In this document: piece after piece, positions 1 to 10,910 of the stretch
How positions within the stretch are numbered: position 1 is the stretch's first letter
How the letters are laid out: every line of letters begins with the position of its first letter
Assembly: GCA_009760855.2 (NCBI GenBank)
Contig: WPIO01000176.1
Location: 353,501 to 417,500, forward strand
DNA length: 64,000 nt
Source: Cristatella mucedo
Lineage: Eukaryota; Bryozoa; Phylactolaemata; Cristatellidae
Direction: 5' to 3'
Notes under the pieces: generated by a model
The model's input: the letters and a program-made list of their open reading frames with translations, nothing else
Told to the model about the DNA's origin: nothing
The model's database searches: none
Made by a program: the position numbers and the translations under genes

Positions 1-970
1 GCGACAACATCGAGACGAACGGACGCACTGTAAGAAAAATAGAGACAGGATATACTTTTGGACATTTCGTGCACGAGCCGTAAGAATGACGTCTCTATTT
101 AGCCTGCTGCGTGTTCTATAGGCAACAGCCAATCAGCCAAATAGCTAAAGCTAAGAGTCTGTTCATCGGCGTTTGGTGTGCTGCTGCACTTTGGTGTGTG
201 CCGCTGGCCAGACGGCGCGCGCGCGCCACACAACTCCGCGCCCGCCGCAAGAGTTGCACTGCTGCTGCACTCGTAAAAATTGAGAGCCTGCGCAGAAGCC
301 TGGTGCTTCGCATTTTCCGAAAAGAATACAAACGAGCTCGGCGCGAGAGTTTGAGCAGAGTCTGAGCGGCAGCTGCGAGTCGCTGGGAAAGTAGCGACGG
401 CGGCGTCTGAGGAGGCGGCTGCTGCTACGAGACGTAGACCCGAGATCACTGTGCTCACAATCGAGAGCTCGACTCCGGGTGCTCGAGATCGCGCCGCCTC
501 GGCGATCTACTCTACAGTGAGACCTACTTGGAGTGGAGGTCAGTGCAAGCAGAGGACACCGTCACCGGCCAGACGCTGCCAGCGGATGCCCGACCCGGCT
601 ACCCGAGAAACGGCGTGCGGCGAGTCTGCAGCGAGTCTCGTTCGGGAAAACTAGATAGAATCAGGACGGCCAGCGGGCGGCGGCGGCGGGGGCGGCGGCA
701 GAGCGCAGACTTTTTTCGATCCCGAAATACTTTGCCATCCGCCGACAGAGATGGGGCTGCATACTACAGCACGTACAACGACGGCTCGCTGTTTTCCAGA
801 CTCATTAATTAAAGACACTCGAGCCCTCCGCCGCTCCATCTAGAGGCTCCACTAAAAAAAGAGCGCACAGCAGCTAAAACAGTGCACGGCGAGCTTGCGC
901 TCTTGCGGCTCATTAGTCCTGGTCATTAGTCCTGGTCCTAGTCCTAGTCCATATTTGCGCGCATCGTCTG
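1..970. other. No gene recognised (left edge)
   Basis: Moderately GC-rich sequence. Open frames overlap on both strands with no start context, splice signal or familiar motif that favours any of them. A short direct repeat of the type TGGTCATTAGTCC lies near 920-950. I see no repeat family member here. Confidence 0.4.
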
Positions 971-1198
971 CTAAGCCCCTTTTTTGTTTTTCCATTCTTC
1001 TTTTGTCAAGCGTGGCTCCTCAGGCGGAAATTGCGATCCATCATCGACCGGCGCGGCGTCCTCACGCGGCGAGAGTCGTGCACTACACGTGCAAAAGCTC
1101 GCGTGGCTGCGCACTTTCGCATATTCGGGTACATCCATAAGCTGCAGCTCCTCAAGGATCACGAGGAAGAAAGGGCGCCATACTCGAGAATCTTCCAT
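971..1198 (-). CDS. Possible small protein or terminal exon, unrecognised
   Basis: This open frame reads 75 residues from an ATG at 1198 to a TAG at 971-973. It begins MEDSRVWRPFF, is hydrophobic near residues 7-18, and ends in an acidic then lysine-rich tail (PEEPRLTKEEWKNKKGA). The composition looks more like protein than like random GC-rich sequence. Upstream on the same strand the frame continues through a degenerate CTGTAC-type repeat, so the true start or a splice acceptor is unclear. I recognise no domain and cannot exclude a chance frame. No neighbouring gene helps to place it. Confidence 0.2.
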   Translation of the reverse strand: MEDSRVWRPFFLVILEELQLMDVPEYAKVRSHASFCTCSARLSPREDAAPVDDGSQFPPEEPRLTKEEWKNKKGA

Positions 1199-1309
1199 AG
1201 AGCGCACAGGTAAGACAGGTACAGGTCGGTCAGGTACATGTAGGACAGGTATAGGCGTAGTTGTCATGACAGCACGACGAGTCAGATACTTGAGAAACAG
1301 TTCTTCCAA

Positions 1310-2921
1310 GTGTAAGACAGCTGTTCATTAGAAACCCTTGTACATCTGAGCAAAAATCGTCCTTTGACATCGGCTGCTCCATCGGCCGGAAGCACCGGAG
1401 CGGCGCGAGTAGATGCAGGCTAAAGAGCTACTCACAGGCCAAAGAGCTCCAGGTTAGCATTCTATCGGCTCCGCCAGCAGTCTAAAGTGTGCATTTCAGT
1501 ACTTACCCAGATGATCTGCACTCTCGAGAATTTTTCTAAACGCTCCTCAGTGCAGCTTCGATGTACGGTTATTCTCAGGCGGGATATAGTTCGAATCTGA
1601 CCACCGGAGTTGCTGACAACACTTACTTAAGGGAGGCCCGTAAATCTGAAGGATGAACGACCTCTGCGCTCTAGCTTAGTGTGTTCTTTGGATAAAAATA
1701 TTGGCACAAATGTGCGTGAACTGATCGAAAACCTCCCAATTGGACTAGTAAAGCAATTTCGAGGACTGCCACCGAGCACAAATAGCTTGCACGCACGGTC
1801 AAAATCCTTTAACCTTTGACCAAAGCTGACGAATCTTGGGGAAGCACTTGATCCACTGCGAAGGCAATCAAACCAGCACCTCACTTGTGCGTTTCTGAAA
1901 CCGACCTAATTAGTTAGACTGTCTGAAAAAGTTCCTTCCTTAATTGTACTAGCCTCTGGACTGGAACTCTAACAGCAGCGGAGATGAATCTTCTAAAAAA
2001 AAAAAAGTATAGTGATTCCGACTGGCGGTAGTCTGACAGCGATGCATACTCAAGTGCCAGCTCCCAACGAATCGCTTAATTTAATTTCAGTTCGAAGGTT
2101 TTAGCCGCCTTCCACCAGAGAGCAACCTTCGTGTGCCCTCAGTCGGCCATGTTCCCCCAGACAAGTTTTCCCTCACGCGTGCGCTTTGCCGCTTCCATTG
2201 ATTTTCTTTCTGAGCGTGGGCGTATAACAAAGAGGGCGGGGCGTATTTGCAAAGGTGGTGGAGGCGGGGGGGCGCGGCCGCGTCGCACTGTTCTCCTGAG
2301 CTCCACCACGAAGTCTCTGATTGAGCCCTCAGATTGTGAAAGTTTCCGGAAAATTCATCGCTATTATGCATTGATGTACACTGACGCCGGTGCGCATGAA
2401 GTTGCACCGATGGCAACTTCGCGATGCGTTGCAGTAGTAATTAGCTAATCGCAAGATGAAAACCGAATGCCGACGGCGTGTGACGATTTATTTTTCCATG
2501 GTCGATTATTAATTATAATCAGTCCATTAAATATTGAGAGTGTGTGGTACGTCCTTATTGTAATAGGGGAGTCACTGATGATTTGCTAGCCCCAGCTGAA
2601 TAGTGAAAAAAGTGTGCCCACAATTGTGTGCACAAACAAAAATGGCACCGTGCGCGCACGTAGCTGAAATTAAAATGAAATAAGAAACTCGTGGAATTTC
2701 ATCTACACTCGCACTTTTCGTACAAAGAAGTCAACTATGCACGCTACCACTAACCGTTTGAGCAAGCTTATTTTACAGCACATGTAAAGTGCCTAGAAAG
2801 AGATTACGTTCTCTTCTGAGGGCACGCTATTTAATGTGTTATAGTTTTCCTTATTATCGTGATCATCGCTAAAGCACTTGAGATCAGTCAGACTTTTAGA
2901 GGGTCAGCTAGAATTCTAGAG
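1310..2921. other. No gene recognised
   Basis: Mixed-composition DNA without a recognisable repeat or convincing exon. Opposed open frames of about 105 residues at 2087-2448 overlap each other and have no motif. Confidence 0.4.
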
Positions 2922-3060
2922 CAGGGGTCGGCAAACTTATCGGTCTGGCAGGTCATTTCAGGAGATCAAAAAGGCAAATTAGGCCACGAGAAGAAACCAC
3001 GCCCGTCGGTTAGGTGGAGTGGGCGTGGCCATACGGAAAAACAGTCGCAGCAGACGTGTA
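2922..3060 (+). mobile_element. hAT-like DNA transposon terminus, fragment
   Basis: The sequence starts with CAGGGGTCGGCAAAC at 2922. This matches the general form of hAT-superfamily terminal inverted repeats (CAGGGGTSGGCAAAC type) known from many animal genomes. About 60 bases downstream, the motifs CCACGCCC and GGGCGTGG form a short internal inverted repeat. I did not find the matching right terminus within the next kilobase and no transposase is visible, so this is a truncated or non-autonomous copy. The end point is approximate. Confidence 0.35.
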
Positions 3061-3146
3061 GTCATGCACAGCAATTATATGAGTAGCCATTTATCATCGC
3101 TTATCCCCCCCCCGCAGTTAGCTGCTCTGTTTCATAGAAGCGCCTG

Positions 3147-3680
3147 ATAATAATAATAATAATAATAATAATATTGCACTTGATAAAGCGCCCTCAGTGA
3201 ACTTAATCTCTTTCTAGGCGCTTTACATTTGCTGCAAAGTGACCAGTTCTAAAAATAAACACGAGCCACAGCTTGAGCTGCGACCAGCAGTAATGAACGG
3301 GTACAAAACCGCGACAATGAAATTAAGCCGGATCCAACCATAAATAACTAGGAGGGCGTTAGGCCGGACTGGAGTAATAGCTAAGCCGTCTCTGGACCTA
3401 AAGGCCGAAAAGTTTTCCGACCTCCGTTCGACCTGAGTCAGAGGAGTGAGTGGTACGAAGGCGTAAGTTTTTGAGACGGGTAGGGCAAAGAAAGGGAATG
3501 AAGGAACGTAAAGGTGAGTGACTGAAATTTGAATTCGATAGGCTTATTGCTTTGAAGCAAGTGTAGGTACAGGCAGATGAGTAGTGCTGTAATTTGGTTG
3601 CTTCCAGATTCACGATAGAGATGCCTAGCGGTGGAGTTTTGCACCCACAGCAGCTGGCGACTTAGTACACAGGCGAGCCC
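3147..3680 (-). mobile_element. L2/CR1-like LINE 3' fragment (tail type 1)
   Basis: On the minus strand the element ends in a TTA microsatellite (3147-3173). This is preceded by the type 1 tail hairpin: arms AAGCGCC/GGCGCTT, with an inner AGTGA...TCTCT pair that is one mismatch away from the usual AGAGA/TCTCT. Further 5' in the element, at about 3430-3650, a degraded frame carries a remnant of the conserved segment downstream of reverse transcriptase, with STARHL in place of the usual NSAARL. Frameshifts show the copy is dead. Confidence 0.65.
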
Positions 3681-3984
3681 ACTGATATGGCAAAAAACAA
3701 CCACAAACAAAATTAGTTGTCAGAATAGTGTGAGAAAAATCGAGAAATGATTGTGTCTGCAAACTTACGCACACGTGCAGGTTTTCGGAAAAGGCCATTG
3801 GTGCATAGCCATTGTGTGTGCTGGCGCCGACGCTCGATGCTAGGGTGCGGGCATATATCTATGTCGAGGCTGATGTCTAAATGTATGCGGGCATCTATAT
3901 CGAGGCTGAGGGCACCTGTCGAGGCTGAGGGCACCTGTATGCCAACCGTAGATAGGGGCGAGATGATACCGTTGGTTCTATTGA

Positions 3985-4472
3985 AGTCAAGTCATGTGGC
4001 GTCACGCCTCTCTGTCCCCTGGCAGGCGCACGAGGTAGGATTGAGGTGCCTCGTGACGACTTAAGATCTCGGCTAGAACCGTCTTTTGGCGACCCGAATT
4101 TGCACCAGCTAGCCAGGCAGAAGGACCGAATATATTGTGCGGCAGCTGTCGGTGCCATTTAATTTATCCTTTCACCGACAGAGGCCTGGTTACTGGTAGA
4201 GAAACAAAAGTCTGTCGAAGTGCACCTTGGGGCAGAGGGTAATTGAATCGCAGTTGTCTACCCTGCAGAAGCATGAATAGACTAGAGAGGTCACTCGCCA
4301 AGGACATATTTCCAAGTTTACGCAGAACCTTGTGTAGGCTGGCCGTTGTCTTGTGCAGGTTGGCCGTGCCGGTATTTGCATTCCACCTGCTCACCCGACG
4401 AATGTTCAGGCTAAAGCAGCGTTGCGTCAAAAGCTCGTGTTTAGCAAGGCCAGTAGAGAGTGGCTCGGCCAT
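3985..4472 (-). mobile_element. Ty3/gypsy-type retrotransposon relic, C-terminal pol region
   Basis: A frame starting at 4472 contains LLQGRQLRFNYPLPQGALR. This resembles the segment after the integrase core of Ty3/gypsy polyproteins that usually reads LLMGRRLRTTLP. About 190 bases on, in a shifted frame, comes EILSRHEAPQSYLVRLPGDR, which resembles the typical HDTPRSYxVRTxxG...RRNRRHL motif near the pol C-terminus. The order and spacing fit such a polyprotein. A stop, a frame change and the absence of catalytic domains or long terminal repeats show a degraded fragment. The assignment rests on motif memory and not on a search. Confidence 0.5.
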
Positions 4473-4486
4473 GTGATGCCAGTGCC

Positions 4487-4620
4487 ATTTTTATTCCTAG
4501 GAATAAAAATTGCATTTTAAATAAATTAATTTAAAACAATTAAACAACAATTATACAATTAAATTAATTATAAAATAAATTAAAATAAATTTAATTTTAA
4601 TAAATTGCATTATTAAAAAG
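4487..4620. repeat. AT-rich island with a perfect palindrome
   Basis: Positions 4487-4510 form a perfect 24-base palindrome centred on CCTAGG, with arms ATTTTTATTCCT and AGGAATAAAAAT. About 110 bases of nearly pure A/T follow, made of short TTAATTTAAAA-like words. The block sits between the gypsy relic and a LINE and contrasts sharply with the GC-rich surroundings. Confidence 0.7.
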
Positions 4621-4767
4621 TAATCCTTGTAAATAACCTGCTGCGTATGCAGATGGAAGATTTCGGAGATAACGACCCGGTCACTTTTAAAAATAAGACC
4701 ACCACATGCTGAAAAATCATGAGGAACTTCCGAAAACGATTTCACCATTGTCTGGAATTTATTTCAT

Positions 4768-4832
4768 TAGGATAATAATAATGACTATACATTTTTGTGG
4801 TGCCCTCAGAGAACTTATTGAGAATATATTAT
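4768..4832 (-). mobile_element. LINE tail fragment, degenerate
   Basis: A short ATAATAATAATG microsatellite is followed by GTGGTGCCCTCAGAGAACTT. This matches the outer half of the type 1 tail on the minus strand, and the second hairpin arm is missing. Confidence 0.45.
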
Positions 4833-4925
4833 TAGAATATATTTATATATATTCTTTGACGGGAGCGTCGCCAGAAGCCTCTGCGGTACCGTCGTCAGCC
4901 TACTATAATGCGTTTGTAAACTTCA

Positions 4926-5755
4926 ATGACCTCGGAGCTCTCGACTGTCTTTAAATTGCAGCCTTCATTACCATGTCTTCACGATCACCTTTCAATGTTG
5001 TCAGTTGAAACAATTATCGCTAAGCAGCTGGTAGTACACATTAGAAAAAATGCAATGTTAGAACAATTTCAATCGGAAATCGAGCGGGAGCACTTCACTG
5101 AAACTGTTCTCTTTGTGTAACCAATGTCATCCTATCCGAGCTGCGATGGCCGGCATGTTACTGTCCTAGCAGTGCTAGATCTAATGGCTGCCTCCGACAC
5201 CCTTGACCACGATGTCCTACTTGAACGATCGAGAACAACGATCGGTCTGTCAAACGAGGCACTGGTGTATTTTAAGTTGTCCTTGTCTGATCGTGTTCAA
5301 TCCGTGTCGTGTGGGGTCAGGTCTCACCTACGAGACCGGTCCCTTCCGGAGTCCCTCGAGGGTCCGTTGTAGGTCCGTTGCTATTCTCCATGTATACTCA
5401 AGTTCTTGGGAAAGTGGGTCTGGCACATGGAATAGGATATCACTTTTATGCTGATGATACTCAGCCGTACTTGTCATTTAAACCGTCGGAATCTACTGCA
5501 GCAACTGATAAACTGAATGCTTGCCTTGCAGACATTCAATCTTGGATGTCGGCAAATTTCCTTAAACTAAATGACAATTAAACTGAACTGCTACTCAGAG
5601 GACGCCCTAAACGTGTGGCTGAACTAGAAGGCGTTGCTCTTTAATAATTCTGTTGTGTGACCATCATCATGTGCTCGGAATTAGGTGCTGTCTTTGACAG
5701 CTCAATAAATTTTGGAAGCTTCGTTTAGAAGACGGCTTCCACAGCTAACCATCAC
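4926..5755 (+). mobile_element. L2/CR1-like LINE reverse transcriptase fragment (plus strand)
   Basis: Three partial frames in series cover the reverse transcriptase domain of an L2/CR1-clade LINE. At 4940-5120 there is a remnant of the segment before motif A (QFQSEIEREHFTE). At 5160-5330 comes motif A as LAVLDLMAASDTLDH and then YFKLSLSDRVQSV. At 5309-5581 come SGVPRGSVVGPLLFSMYT and the catalytic YADD box as FYADDTQPYLSFKP. A degraded NLGAVFDSSINFG follows near 5680-5720. The frame changes around 5120 and 5300, and a stop at 5579, make it a pseudogene, although YADD is intact. The codons read well enough to suggest moderate age. Confidence 0.75.
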
Positions 5756-5774
5756 GCCCAATCCCTATTTAAGA

Positions 5775-6400
5775 TAATAATAATAATAGTAACAACACAC
5801 TTGATAAAGCGCCCTCAGAGAACTAGGCGCTTTACATTTGCTGCAAAGTAAACACGATCGGCTGGTTAGTGGTAGCACGGTCGATAAGTAATAAGAATAA
5901 CATGGTTAGGGGTGACATGCATAGGGTCAGCATGCAAGTGTGGTTAGTGGCAGCATGTACAGTTTCAGCACGCAAAAACACATTAAGGACAAATCATCAC
6001 AAGGACCCACTAAATGCTGTCCTAAATAGGTGTGTTTTAACTTCTTTTTAAATGTGGTCAAGTCAGGGGATGTGACGCAAGTTGGGAGTGAGTTCCAGGC
6101 TTTGGGAGCATACGAACTAAGGGCATGGTCTCCAAAGGATTTGAGGTTTGTTCGAGATATAGGTAAACAGTTAGATTCCGAAAAGCGGGTGATACGACGG
6201 TTAACCTGGTGGGGTAGTAGATACGATAAGTAAGCTGGAGCCAAAGAATAAAGGGACCTAGAAGTGAGCGACCAAACTTTGAAGGCGATTCGTTGCTCGA
6301 CTGGTAGCCAGTGCAGGTCGGCGAGAAGTAGTGTGATGTGGCAACTGCGACACTCACGACGAATAAGCCTAGCTGCAGAGTTTTGCACCAGCTGTAAGCA
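5775..6400 (-). mobile_element. L2/CR1-like LINE 3' end with C-terminal frame
   Basis: On the minus strand an uninterrupted 153-residue frame (5927-6388) carries the conserved C-terminal segment of L2/CR1-type ORF2. It begins MQNSAARLIRR and contains LADLHWLPVEQRIAFKV, LAPAYLSYLLP and YAPKAWNSLPTCV. The 3' untranslated tail follows and ends in a TTA microsatellite at 5775-5790. The tail here is short: AGAGAAC is followed directly by TAGGCGC, so the inner TCTCT hairpin arm present in other copies has been deleted. The copy is 5' truncated, as is usual for LINE insertions. Confidence 0.8.
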
Positions 6401-6409
6401 GATTAGAAG

Positions 6410-7660
6410 CTGTCTTCCGTGGTGGCTTAGAAAACATTTAACCAGGTTCTTTCATTGTGCTATTGAGGCTATAGGCTGAGCAGCAGCCCAATGTTCTTAC
6501 ATGCTTGACATTTTATGGTTAATCCAGTCTCGTTTGCTTTGCATTGACGTGCAAACCCGACGAGGTGCAATAGTTAGCTACAACAGAATCTCCGTAATGA
6601 CACGGCGCTAGCTATTCGAGCTTGTTCGCCCGACGGCTGCTGGCTGTGAGAGAGGCGTCAGCACGTCCATCCGAAGGACGGACGTGCACGCGGTAGACTG
6701 ACTGTGGGCGTCGCTAGGCGATCTCGCGCTTCGCCGTGCGACCTTAGCCTGTCGCACCGGGCGACTTCGTCCCCGGTCGCCGCCTGTCGTTGGACGTTTC
6801 CAGATGAGCTGAGGAGCTAAGGAGCAGATGTATACTATAGGACATAGATATACGCTCTGCAATGTTCGAAGAGCTCTCGTCGTCTGCGGCTCCTCATGAA
6901 TGCACACATTCCTGAGCAGGCGTGAGACCGGCTTCCGGCAGCAGTTCGACTTGGACTTTCCCAGAAGCTGGCGTGCTCGCCTGCATGCATACCGTGCAAA
7001 CCATGCTCGCGTGCACGCACGCGTGCATACCGCGTGCATACCATGCCCGCGTGCACGCCTGCATGCATACCGGCCGCGCATTTCGGCAGCAGGCAACGTT
7101 GGCTCGGACGCGATTGAGCGCGAGCAATCGGTCGAAAAAGAAAGACGGAAGTCGGTGCGCTCCCGCTCCGCTCCGCCCGCCCGCCCACGACGACTCGGTA
7201 AGCTGGAGTGCATGGTTCAGCGGATCGGGCGACGACTCTCCGCCACTACGCCCCCCCCCGCCCGCCGGCGTAACTGCGCTCCTAGCTGCAGCTCGGCGGA
7301 TATCCGGCCTTGGACGTGGCAGTAGCTGACTGGCCTCCATGTCCCCGCATCCGACGTGGAAAGTCGGCTGTGCGACACTGCCGCAACAGCAAAAGCTCCT
7401 ATCGGGGTGACCATTTAGTTGAACTTGCCGCGCTCCGAGCGCCGACGAGGACGCAGCTGGAAGCGCGCGACTCGTGGAGCGAGCTGATCCGATTCGAGAG
7501 GCGTAGCCGAGCTGCTACAAGGACGCTCCAGAGGCACGAGGCGAGATCGATGGCTGAGCCGCCGCGGTAGTGTTACCGCACAGCGGTGGCTCGTCGGGGC
7601 AGCGGCGGCAGCTGCTGTTCGTCAGCATTATGGGCAAAGCCGCCGTAGGATTAGAGAGCG
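6410..7660. other. GC-rich stretch, no gene recognised
   Basis: Several overlapping frames of 110-200 residues exist on both strands here, but they are arginine-rich and typical of GC-rich non-coding DNA. A repeat built from GTGCATACC and GCATGCATACC words lies at about 6978-7075 (listed separately). Confidence 0.4.
6978..7075. repeat. Alternating purine-pyrimidine repeat rich in GTGCAC/GCATGC
   Basis: Words such as GCGTGCATACC, CGCGTGCACGC and CCTGCATGCATACC recur about six times in roughly 100 bases. The long runs of alternating purine and pyrimidine are the classic sequence preference for left-handed Z-DNA. No other function can be read from it. Confidence 0.55.
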
Positions 7661-7725
7661 AGGCGGTCTGGATTGGATCGATTAGCCTGAGTGGTGAGGA
7701 GGTCTGGATTGGATCGATTAGTAGC
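7660..7725. repeat. Short direct duplication
   Basis: The string GGTCTGGATTGGATCGATTAG occurs twice, 36 bases apart, inside an otherwise unassigned stretch. Confidence 0.6.
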
Positions 7726-7983
7726 TTGACTATCCACTCTGCCCGCTCGGCAATCGACGCTGCGACCGCCGAGCGGCAGAGCAGTCTCTCGCTTTCGCCG
7801 CGTCGCTCTCGATCCGCTTTACTCCATGCCCGTAGCCGGCTCGCTCTCGGAGAGCAAGTCACTGTCGAGCCAAGGGCCCCCGGGATTCTGGCACGAGGAG
7901 GCTAAACCTCAAATTTTAGAAGCGTTTGTGGCCTTGTCTTCGAAATATTTCTCTCGGAAAAGCTCTTCACCTCCTGCCCCCAT

Positions 7984-8030
7984 GGCCTCAGCCCAGGGGA
8001 AAGGTATTCGGGTTCGAGTCCTGAAGCGAG
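7984..8030 (+). mobile_element. tRNA-like SINE head fragment
   Basis: CAGCCCAGGGGAAAGGTA followed closely by GGGTTCGAGTCCTG resembles the A and B boxes of the SINE heads elsewhere in the window, with the middle deleted and no tail. Confidence 0.3.
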
Positions 8031-8039
8031 CCATCCAAA

Positions 8040-9895
8040 ACGAAATGTATACCTCTCGTAGAAGCTGCGCACTGTAAGCTGTGCGCCGCTGGGAAGGTTT
8101 CCCTGGGACGTTTCTATACAGAGAGTTACTTCCTCAGCAGCTCAGCGGAAACTCTCGAAGCCCCTTCGCCGAAAAGTGTAGCCCTCGATGACTGACGTCT
8201 CGCAGATGGTTTAGTCCATTCACTGAGTCCGTTTAGTCCGTTCGAAGCTCGAAAGCTGTACTCGCCACTCGCCGATGCTGGCCCCACGGTAGCCCGTGCG
8301 GTTGGCTGCTTTACATGGTCTCTCTAGCAGCTCGGTCCGTCGACTCTGGTGTTGCTGATGCACTCTAATCGTACGATAAACAGCTCGTCTCTTAAACCTC
8401 TCAGACTCGGCTGGTGCGTTCACGTTTTATTGGCTACGATGCTCGATATCATGAACGCTCGAAATCTTTCGGAAGCAGACAGCAACACACCCATCAGCAA
8501 AGGCAAATAAGAGAGCAGGCTGTAAAGATTCGGGACCGCCAGCGACCGATAGCCGATTTATTAACAGCATGCTGAGCTTATGTGTTCAGGATTAGGTTAA
8601 TGTTTAGGAATAAGTATGTTTAGGTGTTGGAAGTCACACCTACATTAACTGCAGCATTGTCAGTGTACAAGCAGACAGCAGGTGGCCTACATTGCTGGCT
8701 ATGTGGCCAGACCGGTAAGTAGGCCGACAGACTGCATGCATCAAGTACTTAGTGCACTCATTGAGTAAAGAAAAGAAACCGCACACATTTTTTCCAATTG
8801 AAGGACTGAGGCAACCTAGGAAAACCGTCAACAAGCTGTATGCTGGTGTGCAAGGGACAAAAACCTGCTTCCGGGCCGACCGGTTGCAACAGCCGCACAG
8901 CGCTAGAGCCTGATTTCCAAAATGTTAGTCAACCTTAATGAGTAAGTTACTGAAAATCTGGCTTTCAAAGAGATCGCAATACGTGCATTGAAAACCGGGA
9001 TTTACGATCACAACTTGAACAGTTTTTGGTAGATATAGCATAATTCGCAAAATATTATTTTAGGAAAGCAACGCAGCAAACTGCAAGCACTGTGAAATTT
9101 GGACCTCAAACAAGTCTAGAAGATAAATTTGCTTAAAAATAAGTTGCTGTTTGTACAGAATGCAATCCATATCTAAATATCTAAACAAAGTGTACACATT
9201 CTAATGTACACGAATAAAAAATCCGCATTTAATGCTAGCAATGTGGCTTCTCATCTTTCTGATAAATGCTTTCTAACGTCAGCAGCTGGCTGAAGAGTTG
9301 GTTTTGCTTGTGTAAATGGATACCAGCCTCGCTGCAGATGCAGCAGGCAAACGAGAGCTCCACATCGCTCACGGCGCGACCCAAGGCCGCTCTCTAGCGC
9401 AGCGAGGTAGTATTGGACATCAGCACTCCGACGATAGCCATTCCAGCGGGAGCAAAGGCACAGCCCATAGCGGCATTCGCATTTCAAGCGAATATCAGTA
9501 GCGTCGTTTCCGTCGTTTCCACGAATGCATGCCGGGTAGCGGCACCAGCTAAAGCGGCGCAGGCGCAGCGAAGCTAGATCGAGGTGCGTACGCATTTTTG
9601 CAAACGCGCCACGGTGGCTCCAGGACGGAAGTCCTCGGCAACGAACGCGGCACTCGTACGCATTGTACGGCCGGCTAAAAATACGCGTAGGAACGGCACC
9701 GATGGACGCAGGAATGCGTGAGGTGGAGTGGAGTGCGGCAGGAACGAAGAGCGCTAAATAGGAAGAGCGCTAAATGTGATCCATTTCCGTAGCGTAGACG
9801 AGTCTATTCGACAGCCACCGAGGTTTCCAGCACTTGCTATAGCGTACAGCTCACTTGAAAACCCGAAGCGCAGTTGATAGAGCAGTTGTTTTAAA
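8040..9895. other. No gene recognised
   Basis: AT-richer intergenic-looking sequence. A minus-strand frame of 114 residues at 9251-9595 has no motif. Confidence 0.35.
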
Positions 9896-9950
9896 GCATA
9901 ATTAATAAATAATATAATATAATATATAATTAATATAATAATAAAGCTTG
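9896..9950. repeat. AT-rich low-complexity tract (TAATA type)
   Basis: About 50 bases of TAATATAATA-like words. Confidence 0.7.
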
Positions 9951-10794
9951 TTATTTTGTGAGTTTTGGTTTGTGCGTCAAAAAACCCTAGATTATGAACA
10001 TAGCCGGTCCCTAATCATTAAAATTCAAGAACCGTAAATAATTTTTTGGCGGTCATAATCTGGCTAATTTAGCCTCGCAAAGTTTCAAGAGTGACGTCAG
10101 CGATGTTAAACCTTGTATCGCTGCTAGCTACTGATAGGTGCTGCAGCCACGCACGCAGCCGTGCCGACAGTAGCAGGAACGCAATAGTGACGACGAGCGC
10201 TCGTGCCTTGTCGTATCAAGTCCTTATCCATAACGTAGACAAGTCTGATAGACAACAGCGGACGGTTACAGGAGTTTAAAAGCGGCCACGACGTACACCA
10301 ACGGCCCTGTGACCTAGTGCTCAAATCAGCTCCAATGCCAATACCCCGAGTCTCGAATGCTGACTGCCCGACCATTTCGCGGCGCCGGCATTTTATACGG
10401 GCTCGACAATAAATTCTCATAAAATCGTACAATCGCGAATAATAATTATCCGCCACAATCCGGCTGATTTAGCCGGTGCAGCCGTCTCACTGGCACCGCT
10501 CCGCGGATATCAGGTACGCGTGCCCGCGAACAAGCACGCGACAGACATTAGCGGCTCAGATTCTGAACATGCCGAACGTAAAATCAGCTCATAAACTGAC
10601 GTCGCGCTACGGCTCCTACAAATGGAGTACGTGGAGAAAACTTCGCCAACTGCTTAATAGTACCATGGCGACCATTATGAGGGCAGCAGTCACCCTAATC
10701 TCAGTTTAACTTTTAACCGGATAAAATACAAAAACCCGCGATAAGGTTTCTTAAGTACAATACTTTGATGTAAAACCATAAGTGGTATTATCAA
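9951..10794. other. No gene recognised; two loosely similar blocks
   Basis: Short strings recur in diverged form: CGTAGACGAGTCT near 9790 against CGTAGACAAGTCT near 10235, and TCTGGCTAATTTAGCC near 10060 against TCCGGCTGATTTAGCC near 10458. An old diverged repeat is possible, but I could not define its borders. Confidence 0.3.
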
Positions 10795-10910
10795 TACTAA
10801 TAGTGTCAACTGTACATTTTTAAAGCACCCTCTGAGACCTTAATTTCTTTCCAGGCATTTTACATATGATGCAAGGGAAGCATGTCAGTACGGTGATTTA
10901 AAACGTGCGT
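10795..10910 (-). mobile_element. LINE tail fragment, degenerate (type 1)
   Basis: AAAGCACCCTCTGAGACCTTAA followed by TTTCTTTCCAGGCATTTTACAT aligns with the type 1 LINE tail on the minus strand, with several substitutions. Confidence 0.55.

Noticed and set aside
9251-9595. Minus-strand frame of 114 residues
   Set aside because: Another frame of the same strand looks equally protein-like but has a stop. No motif or splice signal decides between them.
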